Assembly: GCA_030035585.1 (NCBI GenBank)
Contig: CM057481.1
Span: 8,581,128 to 8,645,127 of the forward strand
Origin: Dugong dugon
Taxonomy: Eukaryota > Chordata > Mammalia > Sirenia > Dugongidae
Reading direction: 5' to 3'
Length of the DNA stretch: 64,000 nt
In this document: in pieces, positions 42,665 to 54,645 of the stretch
Layout of the letters: the number at the start of each line of letters is the position of its first letter
Position numbering within the stretch: the first letter of the stretch is position 1
The notes under the pieces: model-generated
Seen by the model: only the letters and a program-made list of their open reading frames with translations
Told to the model about the DNA's origin: nothing
The model's database searches: none
Program-made: the position numbers and the translations under genes

Positions 42665-44959
42665 GTGAGCTGCCAGTCTCTGCAGCTGAAAGGATCCACT
42701 TTGTTTTCCCAGCAGGCTACCCCGTGGAGCAAACCCAGCTCTGCCATTGTTCCCCAGGCCTGCTCCGTGGTTGCCCTCATTTCCCTTCCAAGGCTTTTTA
42801 GTCCGGGGTATTTTAATTAAAGGACTTAACTCCAAAGCAATCTTGCCGGCGGCTCTTAGGGGAAAGGTAATGAGGCGGTGTTATTGGATTTGCTTCGGGT
42901 TGTTCAAATATTTCCTCCCAGACGGAAAAGCAGGTCCAATCTCCCCTTAGCCCCACAGGCAATTCCTGGATGTCCAATTCCATTTCCACTCTGTTTTGGG
43001 ATTGTGCAGCATTCACACATTCAGTCAGCAAATATCTGAGCGCTCACTCGGCACCAGGTACAGGGCTGGGTCCAGTTGGGTCCAGTAAGCCCACCACCGG
43101 TACACAGGTACAGTCGAGGAAGCGCTGTGACGGGTAACAGGCTGCTCTGGGATCCCAGGTCCGACCCGCACTCGCTCGCGGGAGCAGGCAGCATCGTGTT
43201 CCGTTGCGCACGGAGCCGCCAAGAGCCCCGGGCGGACTGACGGCAGCTCACAACAACGTGGGGGCCCAGAGCAGCCGCATCTCACCCACCTTGGTTAGTC
43301 AGAAAGGAAAGCTAAGACTTCAGGAATGAGCCGAAGTTAGCCAGGTCAAAGGACGGGGACTGACGCTGTGGAGGGGAAGCTTCCAGGCAACGAGAATGGC
43401 AGGTGCAAAGGCAAGAGGAAGGAAAACGTGGTGCCCGAGAGGAAATGTGAGTCCCCCCAAGGAAGAGCTGAAAGGGGGTGACTGAAACAAGCAGAGGGAG
43501 GGAAGGCAGGGGAGCGGGGAGAGGAGAGCTCCGCGGCCTGGGGCCCTCCGCGCCGCTGAGAAGTTTGGGTTTGGGTTTCACTGCACTGGGATGTCTACAG
43601 CGTTTACAGCAGGGGCGTGAAATGATCCGATTTTCATGGTAGAAAGACCATGCAGGCTGCTGGGGAAGGAATGGGCTGGAGGCCAGTTAGGGGGAGGCTG
43701 GGGGTGGCCCCACCCGTGAGCATGGAGAGAAGGGGGCAGATGCAGCGGAATCGGAGAGTAAGCGGGTAGATGCGAGGTGACAATGACTCCCGAGCTCCAG
43801 CTTGGGCAGCTGGGACTCCAAGGTGATCACCCAACTGCCAGTCCTGAGGCCCAGAAAATGGCGGCCGCGGGCCAGGAAAGCGCTGAAGGGCTCCTTCGGA
43901 GGGGCCATCGCAGGGCGGGGCTGGCCCGCAGGCTGGGCAGGAGCGCCACTTGGTGGCCCGGCACCACCAGCACACCCACTGCCGCTGGCGTTGACAATGC
44001 AGCCTTGGGCTCTGCTCGGTCCACCGCTCCCTCTTCTTTAGATGTTCTATCAGTGCAGGGAGGGTTAGCCAAGGCTGCGCTCTCCCCAAAAAGGCACACA
44101 GCCCCCCATTATTCAGCCGTTTTCCAAACCTGTGCCTGCCTACAAATGGACCAGACACTGCTTGCCAGCATTACTTCAGTTAACACGCACAGCCCTGGGA
44201 GAGACGAGCATAATCTCTGCTTCGAGGGCAAGGAAACAACTCCCCAGAGATAAACCCCAGAGCTAGGAAACAGCTGAATCGGACACTTTCTATTCCGAGG
44301 CAAGCTCAGCCCTCAGGGAACCACAGCGTGACAGGTGCCGGGAGCCCCAGGCTCTGGGGGATACCAAATGCAGGAAGCTCAGCCAGCCTGGGGGAGAAGG
44401 GCAAGTCCCTGACAGTCCCGGGGAGGTGCTGCCCAAGCTGAGTCTCCAAGGTCCTAATGGACGGGGAATTCTCTACTTTTTGTGCTTTGGGGAGTCACTT
44501 GCTCTGCAGAAGTAAGCACCCAACCAGGTCTCGCCTGGAGCCATAAACGTGCAGGTAGAGTGGCCACAACTCAGATGGGGGAGGCAGGGGGGTGGACAAA
44601 AAGGAGCCCTGGGCTAAGCTCTGGTCCCAGCTCTGTGTGTGACATGCTGTGACCTCAGGCAGCCCCTTCTCTTCTCTGGGCTTTAACTTCCCTGTCTGTA
44701 AAACAAAGGGGAATGGAAGGGCCTCCTAGACACTGCCCAGGAGAGCTGTCAGTCGCTAGGACCACCGCAGCCATGCTGGGTACTCAATAGAATCCAGCCT
44801 CAAATAGGCTCTGGCAGCTTTGGCTGGTTTGCTCTGTTTTGGATCTTGGCACTACTGCTCACTAGTGACTTTGGGCAAGGAACTTAATCTCTCAGGGCCT
44901 CAGTCTCTTCATCTCTAAGGTGGGACTAATAATAATACCTACCCTGTAGGACCATTATG

Positions 44960-45115
44960 AAAAACCCATTGCCGTCAAGTCAATTCCAATTCATAGTGAC
45001 CCTATCCGACAGAGTAGCACTGCCCCACAGGGTTTCCAAGGAGCGGCTGGTGGATTTGAACTGCCGACCTTTTGATGAGCAGCTGAGCTCTTAACCACTG
45101 CACCACCAGGGCTCC
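44960..45115 (-). repeat. AfroSINE-type SINE, core-deleted form
   Basis: Runs from AACCCATTGCCGTCAAGTCA to TTAACCACTGCACCACCAGG, without the AATCTTTACAG core. Confidence 0.9.
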
Positions 45116-45423
45116 AATTTCATTATGAAGATTAACTGACATAATACATGTACAAGGCTTAGAGACACACCTAGCACATAAGTGCACAACGTTTAAGTTA
45201 AGGAAAACACAAATGGGGAGCCAGCAAACCAAACTGGTAAGCGGCTCTTCACTGACCCGAAGCCCTGCTGGTCCCCCCAGCACCGCCCTGAACTAGGCAG
45301 GAGGCAAGAGTTAAACGGAGACACACACACAAAAGCAAATGCCAGTTTTCCCCAGAAGTCCCTTGTCCTCAGAGTGTGGTGCGGGGGCCTGGCTCAGCCT
45401 TTACCCGAAACACAGAGCCACCT

Positions 45424-45692
45424 TCTTCCTCTGACCCTCACCCCACCTTCGTGCTCCGACCCTCACCCCACCTTCTTCCTTTGACCCTCACCCCACCTTC
45501 ATGCTCCGACCCTCACCCCAACTTCTTCCTCTGACCCTCACCCCAACTTCTTCCTCCGACCCTCACACCACCTTCTTCCTCCGACCCTCACCCCACCTTC
45601 TTCCTCTGACCCTCACCCCACCTTCTTCCTCTGACCCTCACCCCACCTTCGTGCTCCGACCCTCACCCCACCTTCTTCCTCTGACCCTCAGC
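45424..45692. repeat. 25-26 bp pyrimidine-rich minisatellite, about eleven units
   Basis: The unit CTTCTTCCTCTGACCCTCAC plus CCCAC is repeated about eleven times, with variants (GTGCTCCGAC, AACTTCTTCC). The plus strand is almost all pyrimidine. Confidence 0.93.
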
Positions 45693-46655
45693 CCACTTTC
45701 CAAGGCAGGAGAGGCCCGGACCCTCAGGCAGCTCTTCATCCCTCCACTCCTCAGCCCAGGCGCTGAGACTTCGGGGATGTGGCCCTCACGTTAGCAGAGG
45801 GAAGCAGGGCCTCGGTGAAAGAAGTGAGGTGTGCCAGTTTGGTGCACCGAGGGCTGTTTGATCGCGCTGGGGCAGCAGACCACACCTGCCCCTTCCACGG
45901 GCAAATGTGAGCCCTGCACGGCTGTGAGCGCACGGCTGGCTCCTGGTGACGGCAGTGGTGTTAGCCCTATGTGCAAGGTCTCCTGGGAAAAGCAGATTCT
46001 TTCCAAGCAGGAAACCTGATCAGGTCACTGCCCTGTTGAAAAAACTCAGGGACGCCCTGACCCCCACAGAATAAAACCCGACCGTGTCATTCAAGGCCCT
46101 CCATTGATCTGGGTCCCCGCCACCCTTCCACTCCAGCTCCCACGGTTTCCCCAGTGCTTCGGCCTCATTAAATTGCTTGCAGCTTCCTGAAAGTACCGTC
46201 CTTTGCACACCATTCCCTTGCCTGAAATGACCTTTTCCCCATTGCTTGTCCCCCTGGGTGAACGCCTTTGAATCCCCATGACACTCAGCCTGGCTACGTA
46301 GTCGCTGCCAGTGGCATGGAGGCTCCCGAGAGCTTGTTAGAATGCACGGTGTCAGGCCTCGCCCCGGAACCTGCCCTCAGATAAGATCCCCAGGCCATCT
46401 GTGGGCATGTAAGAACTGGAGAGGCACAGCTTTGTATCCCCCGTTCCTGTCTCCTTCACGGAACTCTTACATCCCACCTGATAGAATAACGGCGTGTGCT
46501 CATTTTAGGTGGGAGGAGAGGGATACTCAAAACCTTCAACCACCAGGGGGCAGGGACCGACCAGTCAGAAAGGACACAGGGTCCTGCTGGACAGTGGGGA
46601 GATGAAGGGCCCGCGGAGGCATCCAGCTGGCAGAGAGCCTCTCAGCTGCTTCACG

Positions 46656-46706
46656 CTGTTGTTGCTGTGTGCCGTCGAGTCAATTCCAACACATAAGGAC
46701 CCCGTG
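46656..46706 (-). repeat. AfroSINE-type SINE stub
   Basis: GTGTGCCGTCGAGTCAATTCC and a short continuation only. Confidence 0.7.
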
Positions 46707-46842
46707 CCTAAGCACTATTTTAACAGCTGGCAGAGCCGCTGCGCGTGGGCTAAATACAACATTGCTTACTTCAAGGAGTTTACACCCTAGCTGGGGTAAA
46801 TTTTGTCTGCATCTTGAACCCCTACTTTCTCACCTCAAGACA

Positions 46843-47325
46843 CACACACACTCACACACACCATATCACATACGTCACACACACACATCACATTACATCA
46901 TACATCACACCCATACACACATCACATACATCACACACACATCACATACATCACACACACGCATCACATACATCACACACGTCACATACATCACACACAC
47001 ATCACATATATCACACACACATCACATCAATCACACGCACACACACATCACATACATCACACACACCACATCACATACATCACATGCACACACCCATCAC
47101 ATACATCACACACACATCACATCACATACATATCACATATATCACACACACCACATCACATACATCACACACACATTACGTACATCACACACACATCACG
47201 TACATCACACACACATCACGTAAATCACACACACATCACGTACGTCACACACACCCCACATCATATACACCACACACACACATCACACACACACACACAC
47301 ACCACCATCACATACATCACACACC
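46843..47325. repeat. Large CA-based satellite-like array
   Basis: About 480 bp of CACATCACATACATCACACA-type units with many small variants (GTCACATACATCACAC, TTACGTACATCAC). It is a mixed 17-20 bp array grown out of (CA)n. Confidence 0.93.
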
Positions 47326-47501
47326 ATGGAAAAGGTTCAGTCAGACCCACAGTGAACTCAGCAAAAAGGCGGCTGCTTGTCAGCCTGCTGGGAAGCACAG
47401 GGCCGAAGGGAGCTCATTCCAGCCACCTTGCCAACTTCCAGAATGACTTCGGGAGTCGTAAATCAGAAGTGACGTGCTCGTGCATCTTTGTGTCTGTGTA
47501 G

Positions 47502-47719
47502 GCACACTGCTACTACATCACTGTGAAGAGTTTTACACACGCTCTGGAGGAACTGGAAAACGAGCCGGCGATCCAGCAGGCACTCAAACGGCTCTGTGAC
47601 CTCTACGCCTTACACGGCATCCTGACCAACGCGGGCGACTTTCTCCACGACGGCTTCCTTTCTGGGGCCCAAGCAGACATGGCGAGGACAGCCTACCTGG
47701 ACCCCCTCCCCCTGATCCG
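47502..47719 (+). CDS. ACOX2: ACOX2 exon 13
   Basis: The acceptor TGTGTCTGTGTAG is followed by AHCYYITVKSFTHALEELEN, EPAIQQALKRLCDLYALHGI, LTNAGDFLHDGFLSGAQADM and ARTAYLDPLPLI plus two bases of Arg, ending at CCG|GTGAGT. It is the longest ACOX2 exon here and is free of lesions. It codes for part of the C-terminal dimerisation helices. Confidence 0.96.
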
Positions 47720-48069
47720 GTGAGTGGCTGGGCCTCCAACCACTTCACTCTTCAGAGAATAACCTTAGACCCTTTGCTCACAGCGCACCTCGAACGCCAA
47801 ACCTTGGAGCGCCAAGACCTGGCTAAATTGAGGTCTGCCAAAGGCAGCAACAGCCCAGGAGAGGTTTACACCCTAGCATTACACCAGCATAAAGCGTTAT
47901 AGGTTAGTTAAAATAGTCGGTGGGGGAGAAAACTTAGAAATAATAATGCTTAAGAATAAATTAGGTAGCTACCACAAGTGAGCTCATCAACACTTTCGAA
48001 GAAATAGGAATAGTATCTAAGCAATATAAATAAAGTGAAGCATGCTACATATTAGTGGTAACATTCTTA

Positions 48070-48265
48070 ATCATAGCTAATATTTAAGGAGTGCTTACTG
48101 TGTGCCAGGCACCGTGCCAAAAGCTTTTACATACCTCATCTCATTTAATCCTTACAGCTCTTTGAAGTGGTACCATTAATCACCCCATTTTACCAGGCAG
48201 GAAATTCAGACTTACGGGAATTAAGTCACTTAGCCAGGGTCACACCGTTAGCCAGAGGATGCGTC
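48070..48265 (+). repeat. MIR SINE
   Basis: GGAGTGCTTACTGTGTGCCAGG followed by CCTCATCTCATTTAATCCTT and TAAGTCACTTAGCCAGGGTC, a well-preserved MIR. Confidence 0.9.
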
Positions 48266-48394
48266 GGGTACAATCTCAGGCCTGTCTGACCCCAGAGCAC
48301 GACCCTTAACCTGTGTGTTAAGGTTTGGGGTATTGTTTATTTCCAGCACATCCCTGCCTTTGTTGAATGTGCTCAAGCAAACTTCTGCCAAGTT

Positions 48395-48508
48395 TTAAAA
48401 AAAAAACCCGTTGCCATCAAGTCGATTCTGACTCATAGAGACCCTACAGGACAGAGAACTGCCCCATAGGGTTTCAAGGAGAGGCTGGTGGATTCGAACT
48501 CCCAACCA
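48395..48508 (-). repeat. AfroSINE-type SINE, 5'-truncated
   Basis: Runs from AAAACCCGTTGCCATCAAGT to GATTCGAACTCCCAACCAAC. The tRNA-like head is missing. Confidence 0.85.
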
Positions 48509-48834
48509 ACTTCAAGATGAAATTAAAAATAAAAAAATGACAATTTATACATTGATTTGTACAACAATAATATAGTTTTAAAATGCAGCATTAATGCAAT
48601 TTAATTTACGGTCATGAAATATTAATGCAATGCTTTTACTCTGTAATTTCATACAGAATCTAAATGATTACTTTAAAAACATATCAAAACCAAAGCTCCT
48701 GTGTGACTAGGGAATTGGAAGAAATGAAAGTTAAAACAATACACACCATTCACCGTTGTTCATAAGATTGAAAATGGGCTAACATAAGAACACAACCTTT
48801 TCTGAGACCCCACTGGACAGAAAACATGCTGCCT

Positions 48835-48835
<1 letters not shown>

Positions 48836-48879
<44 letters not shown>
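48836..48879 (+). repeat. (TG)n microsatellite
   Basis: About 22 TG units in a row. Confidence 0.97.
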
Positions 48880-48880
<1 letters not shown>

Positions 48881-50732
48881 TTTCTTTTCCCCAGAAATCC
48901 CAGTAGTACGAGACTAAGAGAATAAGAAGGGAAAGACTTGACATTTTTTAAAAATAAGATTTTCATGATGGAGGTATCACGTTACATACCATTTCTGACT
49001 GTACATAAGCTCCTAACAGATAGTTGGTACTTCTCAGTAAATGTTTGTTCAATTAAATCAACAAAAATTGTCAAAAACACACTGAATACAATATTGCTGG
49101 TATTAAAGTTTCCCTAATATAGACAGTCCAACAATGGGAACCATGAACAGCATCATTAAGTGTTGCACAATTCAAGCTCAAGTGGGTCTGACTTTCTGAC
49201 CCACTCAGCCTTTAAAGCACAGGAAGAAAACACTGTTCTTCTGGGCCCCATTAACAGTGATGATGAAGCACAGTCACCTTAACACCTCATAGGCATTTTC
49301 TTTTGTTGACAACAGCACTTCTAGGCCTGCCTTGGCTCCAGAGACTTATAATTCAAGACAAGACAGACAGCACTGATGCAGACAGACAACTTAGACATGC
49401 ATCAGACCCACAGGCTGGTTTACTTACGTGAGGGTTCCTGGGTGGGTAACTGGGGATGTAACAGGCTCCGTGCTCGCAACAGTTCTGTGTCATAGCTCCC
49501 TGTTGTGATGACGCATTATCCCCATCAGACTTCTGAGATGTCAGATGAAAGGTGGCACACCATTCTAAGTGACACCAAGAGCCAGATCTCTCTAATGTTA
49601 ACTAACTGACCCAAATGATTGTTTATTATTGAAATGGTCATAAAATCTCAGAGGGGACCTTCAGGTAAAGACGGCAGGCTGAACGTACATGCTGGAAACC
49701 CTACTAGAACAAGAGCAGTTGGATGAAAAGTTTTTCAAAAGGCCTGAACTCACAAAGAAAAAGAGAACAGGAGTGGAGACGTGAAAGGGAGAAAGGCTGA
49801 CATGTAGAAAGTGACTCAGCAGACCTGAGAAAAACAAACCCTCAACCAGAAGTGGGGAAGGCCCAGAAGCAACCAAGTTACACCGAAGAACCTCCAAACT
49901 CACAGCGCTGTGGGCCACTGGAAATGGGTGAAGGTACGGCTGGCAAAGACTGGCTGAAAGTCTGTTTAAGGAGTTGGATTCCCCACTTCCCCTTCTCATT
50001 TGAGGGTCGTTTTCAGACTTTCTCCATGCCCACGTGGCAGAAGGGTAAACCGAGGGTCTGTGGAATGGGGAACGTCAGGCACAACTGAGGACAAGGGGGC
50101 TTGAATGAACGTCTGTAGGCCACATGCTGACACCTCCCTCCCTCCCCCAGCCCTTCTCCCTCTGGTTCCCTGGCCACTTCCTTCAGCCAGGCTAGCACCC
50201 TGCAGGAAGAAGATCAGATGATCCTTCTCTGGGGAATCTGACCAGTCCGAAGAGAAGGAGTTAAAGACATTGACACCAGGGGCCCCCCAGTGGTCCACCT
50301 AATTCACGCCCCAGTGAACCCCACATTGACAAGCACATCCAGAGGTTCCAGCCAGCTGGTTAATGCCCCGCTCGTAGCTACGATCAGACACCCAGGGATC
50401 ACCAGACACCTGAGGACAGCCCCCGGCACAAAAGACGGAGACCACACAAAGCAAGAACCATGCAACCTGGAAGAGACAGAGCCTGCAGGAGGAAGAAAAC
50501 TTAATAATAATAATATCCTCAAGTAATTAAGAGGTGATGTTGCAACCCCAAAACCAAGCCAGAACATCTCTGAAATTTTAAAAATGATAGACGGTATGAA
50601 AAACTCAACTGAAGGTTGGAAGATAAAGCTGCAGAAATCTCATAGAAAGAGATGAAAAGAGAGGAAAAAGGATAAATAAGAGGATAAGTCCTAGCTGTCC
50701 ATCATCTAAAAAACAAGAGGTCTAGAAAGAGA

Positions 50733-50940
50733 ACGGAACCCCCTAGGTGGTGCAAATGGTTAATGGGCTCAGTTGCTAACTGAAATGTTGGAGGCTCGAG
50801 CCTACCCAGAGGTGCCTCAGAAGAAAGGTCTGGCGACCTACTTCCTAAAACTCAGCCACAGAAAATCCTATGCAGCACAGTTCTACTCTGACACACGTGG
50901 GGTCACCATGAGTCAGAGTTGGTTGGACAGCAACTGGTCT
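50733..50940 (+). repeat. Variant AfroSINE, full length
   Basis: GGAACCCCCTAGGTGGTGCA through AGAAGAAAGGTCTGGCGACC to GTCAGAGTTGGTTGGACAGC. It has the same variant core as the copy at 588 and is the only sense-strand SINE inside the ACOX2 introns up to exon 14. Confidence 0.88.
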
Positions 50941-53192
50941 AGTCTGGTCTAGAAAGAAAAAACAGCAAAAGTGGAGGGCAACAAATCCTCAATAATTCAA
51001 GAACATATACCTAAAATGAAAGCTATGAGTTTCCGTTTGAAAAAGCCACAGATGTTTACAGACTAGAGGAGACACAGACATACACACACAAGTCAAGCAC
51101 ACGGCATGTGCAATGGTGATAAGGGCCACATAGAGAAGGCTAGCAGGGAAGGGGGACAAGGACTGCTGCAGGTGGGCTGGGAGTGGGGCTGCCATTTAAA
51201 AGAGGTCAGGGAAGGCCTCCCGGGGAAGGGGACGTTTGAGGAAAGACCCGAAAGAGGTAAGGGAGCCCTGTGGCTGGCTGGAAAAGAGGACTCCAGGCAG
51301 ACACTAAGTACAAACGTTGGCGGCTGAAGCGTGCTTGGCACGTCTGTGTAAGGAACAGAGAAGAGGCCACGGAGCCAGCGTGGAGTGACTGAGGGGCAGA
51401 ACGGAAGGAGGGCAGAGGGCAGAGGGTTAAGGGTGTACAAGGATGGGGGAGTGGTAATCATTGCAGAGACTTAAGGCTGGCTTCTGTGTGAACATGGCAG
51501 GGTCTTGAGCATAGTAGGTCACATACACAATCTGAAGTAATCTAGCGTATGTGTTAAAAGGATCACTCCGGGAGGGGAGCAAGTATGAAAAGCAGGGAGA
51601 CCCATTAGGAGGCTGCTGCAATCATCCAGGTGAGAAATGATGGTGGACTGGACCTGGGTGACACCACTAGAGGTGGTGGGAAGTAGCTGAAGTTTTGACG
51701 TATTTTGAAGGTAGAGCAGGATTTGCCGACAGATGAGAAGTGGGGTGTAAAAGAAAGAAAAGCCCAGATTTGGGGCCAGAAGGGCAGAGTTGCCATTTAC
51801 TATAAATGGAGAAGATAATAGGAGGCCTAGAAGGTCAGGAGCTCCATTTTGGACAAGTGAAGTCCGAAGAGCCTGTTAGAAATCCAAGCACAGATGTCAA
51901 GTAAGCAGATAAGTGAGACTGGAGACAAATGTGGGTGTTACTGACATATAGTTGGTATTTAAAGCCAGGAGACTGGATGACATGGCAGGGAGCGAGGGCA
52001 TGAAGAGCAGAGTTCCAGGTGCTTGGGACCCTCCAAGTTCAGAGGCTGGTAAGTCGAGGAGGTGACCGTGACAAGAGCTGTTTCATTGGAGTGGTGGGAG
52101 TGAAAACCTGAAGGGGTGCAGTTCAGGAGAGGAGAGCTGGAAACAACAAGGAGTTCTGTTGTAAAGGGAGCCAGTGACGGAGAGGGAAATAGAGTAAAGG
52201 CTTGTTTTTAAGATGGGAGAAATGACAGCGTGTTTGTATATGGATGGCAATAATCCTGCAGAAAGGAGAATCTGATGCTGTAGAGGAAAAGCTGGAGAAT
52301 TTCTGGAACAATGTTCTCCAGCAGGCAAGAGGGAAAGGCTTCTGGTGCACAAGGAGGGTGGCCTGAGCTAGGAGCCTGGCCAGTTTACCTGTGCTAAGAG
52401 GCAAGAAGGAAATGTATGGACAAACGGAGGGGTGGGGATTGTGGAAATTCTTTTACTGCTTCTATCAGTGAGATGGGGTGCAGTCATCCAGGTAACAGTG
52501 AGGATGGGGAGGCGGGTGGTGGAGATTTGAGCAGCAAAGAGAAGGTAGGAAATCAGCATCTAAGAGAGTGGAAAAGTGAACAGACTGGAGCAATGTAAGG
52601 TGATTTCTGGAGATCAATGGGGCCCACTTGAGCCCTTATTACAGTAGCTAGTACGGCTATTTTTTATCCAGTTAGATGCTAAGATGGAAGCACAAATTTG
52701 GTAGGAAACTGAAGACCACGAGGGATGGGGTTTGTTAAACAAGTATTACAAAGCAAGAAAAATTGTGGAGTATATTTTTGAGAGAGTGAATATAATGGAG
52801 CTGGGAGTTTCAGCTGGATAAGGAGAGAGGTGAGAACACAAGGGAGTGAGGGACATTAAAATAGGCGGCAGTGCCTGTGGGATCAAAGAATTGTAAACAG
52901 CCCTAGATGCAAATCACCCCAGAATGATCATCAGGGGTTGTCAAGAGAAAGTTAAATCAGGTACAGTATCCCAGTCACCTCAGATGCTTTGTGAAGCAAG
53001 AGTTAGGGAAGAGTTTAAAGAATTAATCACATGTTATGTTTTATATCCTTTGCTAAAAAAAGGAGAAGCATATAAACATTTTTTAAAATATTCTATTTAA
53101 TAGGTTAAAATTAAATTCACTTTGTTGCTTGAAGAGGGAAATAAAGAATTACAAAAATCAGAATACCACAGGGAGTAGTAAGCTAGAAAGAT

Positions 53193-53395
53193 TAAAAAAA
53201 AAAACATTGCCGTCGAATCAATTCCAATTCATAGCAACTCTATAGGACAGAGCAGAACTGCCCCATAGTTTCCAAGGCTGTCATCTTTACAGAAGCAGAC
53301 TGCCATATCTTTCTTCCACGGAGCAGCTGATGGGTTCCAACCATGGACCTTTGGGTTAGCAGTTGAGCACTTAACCACTGTGCCACCAGGGCTCC
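53193..53395 (-). repeat. AfroSINE-type SINE, full length
   Basis: Runs from a poly-A start through CATTGCCGTCGAATCAATTC to TTAACCACTGTGCCACCAGG. Confidence 0.92.
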
Positions 53396-53411
53396 TAACT
53401 CCTTTTATAAA

Positions 53412-53574
53412 TCAAAAACCAAACCCATTACCATTGAGTCAATTCCGACTCATAGCGATCCTATAGGACAGAGTAGAACTGCCCCATAGGGTTTCCAAGC
53501 AGCGGCTGGTGGATTCAAACTGCCCACCTTTTGGTTAGTAGCTGAGCTCTTAACCACTGCGCCACTAGGGCTCC
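53412..53574 (-). repeat. AfroSINE-type SINE, core-deleted form
   Basis: Runs from AAAAACCAAACCCATTACCA to CTTAACCACTGCGCCACTAG. The CTAGAAAG on its outer side repeats the one before the copy at 53,193, so the pair may share an insertion site. Confidence 0.92.
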
Positions 53575-53979
53575 ACTAGAAAGCTAGGAGATAGTAAAAC
53601 GAGCATGGCTGGGATCACGGAGAAGATGCCGGTGTTGATGACCAGGCTTGGCGCATGATCTTGTGGCGAGTGACAGAGGGAGAGTGTAGACCAAGATCAA
53701 TGGAAGAGAAAATTCAAGGAGCCGAGAGGCCGGGTTTTAGACAGCACATCCCCATGGACAGTGAAATCACTGTAAATTACGACAGGAGTAGCGGTGGAGA
53801 GAGAAACGGCGCGCCTGGAGATGGGTGGATCACTGCAACGAGAGAGGTGTGGTGGGGAGGAGGCTCAGCTGTGAACAGGATACATATGGTCATAATAATG
53901 AAACACTAAATACTGGTCTAGGCAAAAGTATAACTACATCGGGAGGCAGGAGGGCCCAGGGGAAGAAGTGTGTGTCCAG

Positions 53980-54142
53980 AAAAGCCAAACCCGTTGCTGT
54001 CGAGTCGATTCCGACTCATAGCGACCCTATAGGACAGAGTAGAACTGTTCCATAGAGTCTCCAAGGAGCGCCTCGTGAATTTGAACTGCCCACCTTTTGG
54101 TTAGCAGCCGTAGCTCTTAACCGCTACACCACCAGGGTCTCC
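53980..54142 (-). repeat. AfroSINE-type SINE, core-deleted form
   Basis: Runs from AAGCCAAACCCGTTGCTGTC to TTAACCGCTACACCACCAGG, just upstream of ACOX2 exon 14. Confidence 0.92.
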
Positions 54143-54512
54143 TTGTCATGGAGAGTCCATTGATAACACCTAAAAGTGAACAATCAAGAAGTAGCAATAC
54201 AAACAGGATATTTAGAGACATTCAGGTAAATGTGAAAAATACCAGGGAAAAAACGGCACTGATTGCCTCTGGGTGGAGGAAAACAGAGGTGAGCGATAGG
54301 AATATGCTGTTTTTAAAATAGCAAGCTTAGAGAACTATTTGACCCTTTATACTGTACATACAGAACTGATTTTTAAAAAAATAAAAACTAAAATATATAA
54401 AGCTTGAATTGCTGGAAAAGTGATGATGCAGTCTCCAGTTAGGTGTTACTCAGCCTCGAAGATTAATTAGATCCGTAACAGCCATCTAAAATACAAGACC
54501 TTATTTTCTCAG

Positions 54513-54645
54513 GAAGGACGCCATCTTGATAACTGATGCTTTTGACTTCACTGATCAGTGTTTAAACTCAGCACTTGGCTGTTATGATGGAAATGTCCAT
54601 GAACGTCTGTTCGAGTGGGCTCAGAGGTCGCCACGCAATACTCAG
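54513..54645 (+). CDS. ACOX2: ACOX2 exon 14
   Basis: The acceptor TTATTTTCTCAG is followed by one base completing Arg, then KDAILITDAFDFTDQCLNSA, LGCYDGNVHERLFEWAQRSP and RNTQ, ending at CAG|GTAGTT. It is very close to human (KDAILLTDAFDFTDQCLNSA) and free of lesions. The +4 to +6 positions of the donor are weak. Confidence 0.95.

Larger units (their letters stand above)
42665..47501 (+). other. ACOX2: ACOX2 intron 12
   Basis: Repeat-rich: MIR copies near 44,110-44,260, 44,620-44,790 and 44,835-44,960, AfroSINE copies at 44,960 and 46,656 (minus), and two large tandem arrays at 45,424 and 46,843. Open frames here are short and unsupported. Confidence 0.65.
47720..54512 (+). other. ACOX2: ACOX2 intron 13
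   Basis: A 6.8-kb intron. It holds a MIR (48,070-48,260), a truncated AfroSINE (48,395), a (TG)22 tract, a variant AfroSINE (50,733, plus) and three AfroSINEs in reverse orientation (53,193; 53,412; 53,980). The 50,950-52,900 part is purine-rich on the plus strand without a clear repeat identity. No additional exon. Confidence 0.65.

Noticed and set aside
46843..47325. CRISPR-like array
   Set aside because: The repeats are a eukaryotic tandem array without unique spacers, and the DNA is mammalian.
46669..47446. Long open frames of 184 and 210 codons rich in His and Thr
   Set aside because: They are translations of the CACATCACATACATCA array. A repeat without stops gives open frames by composition alone.
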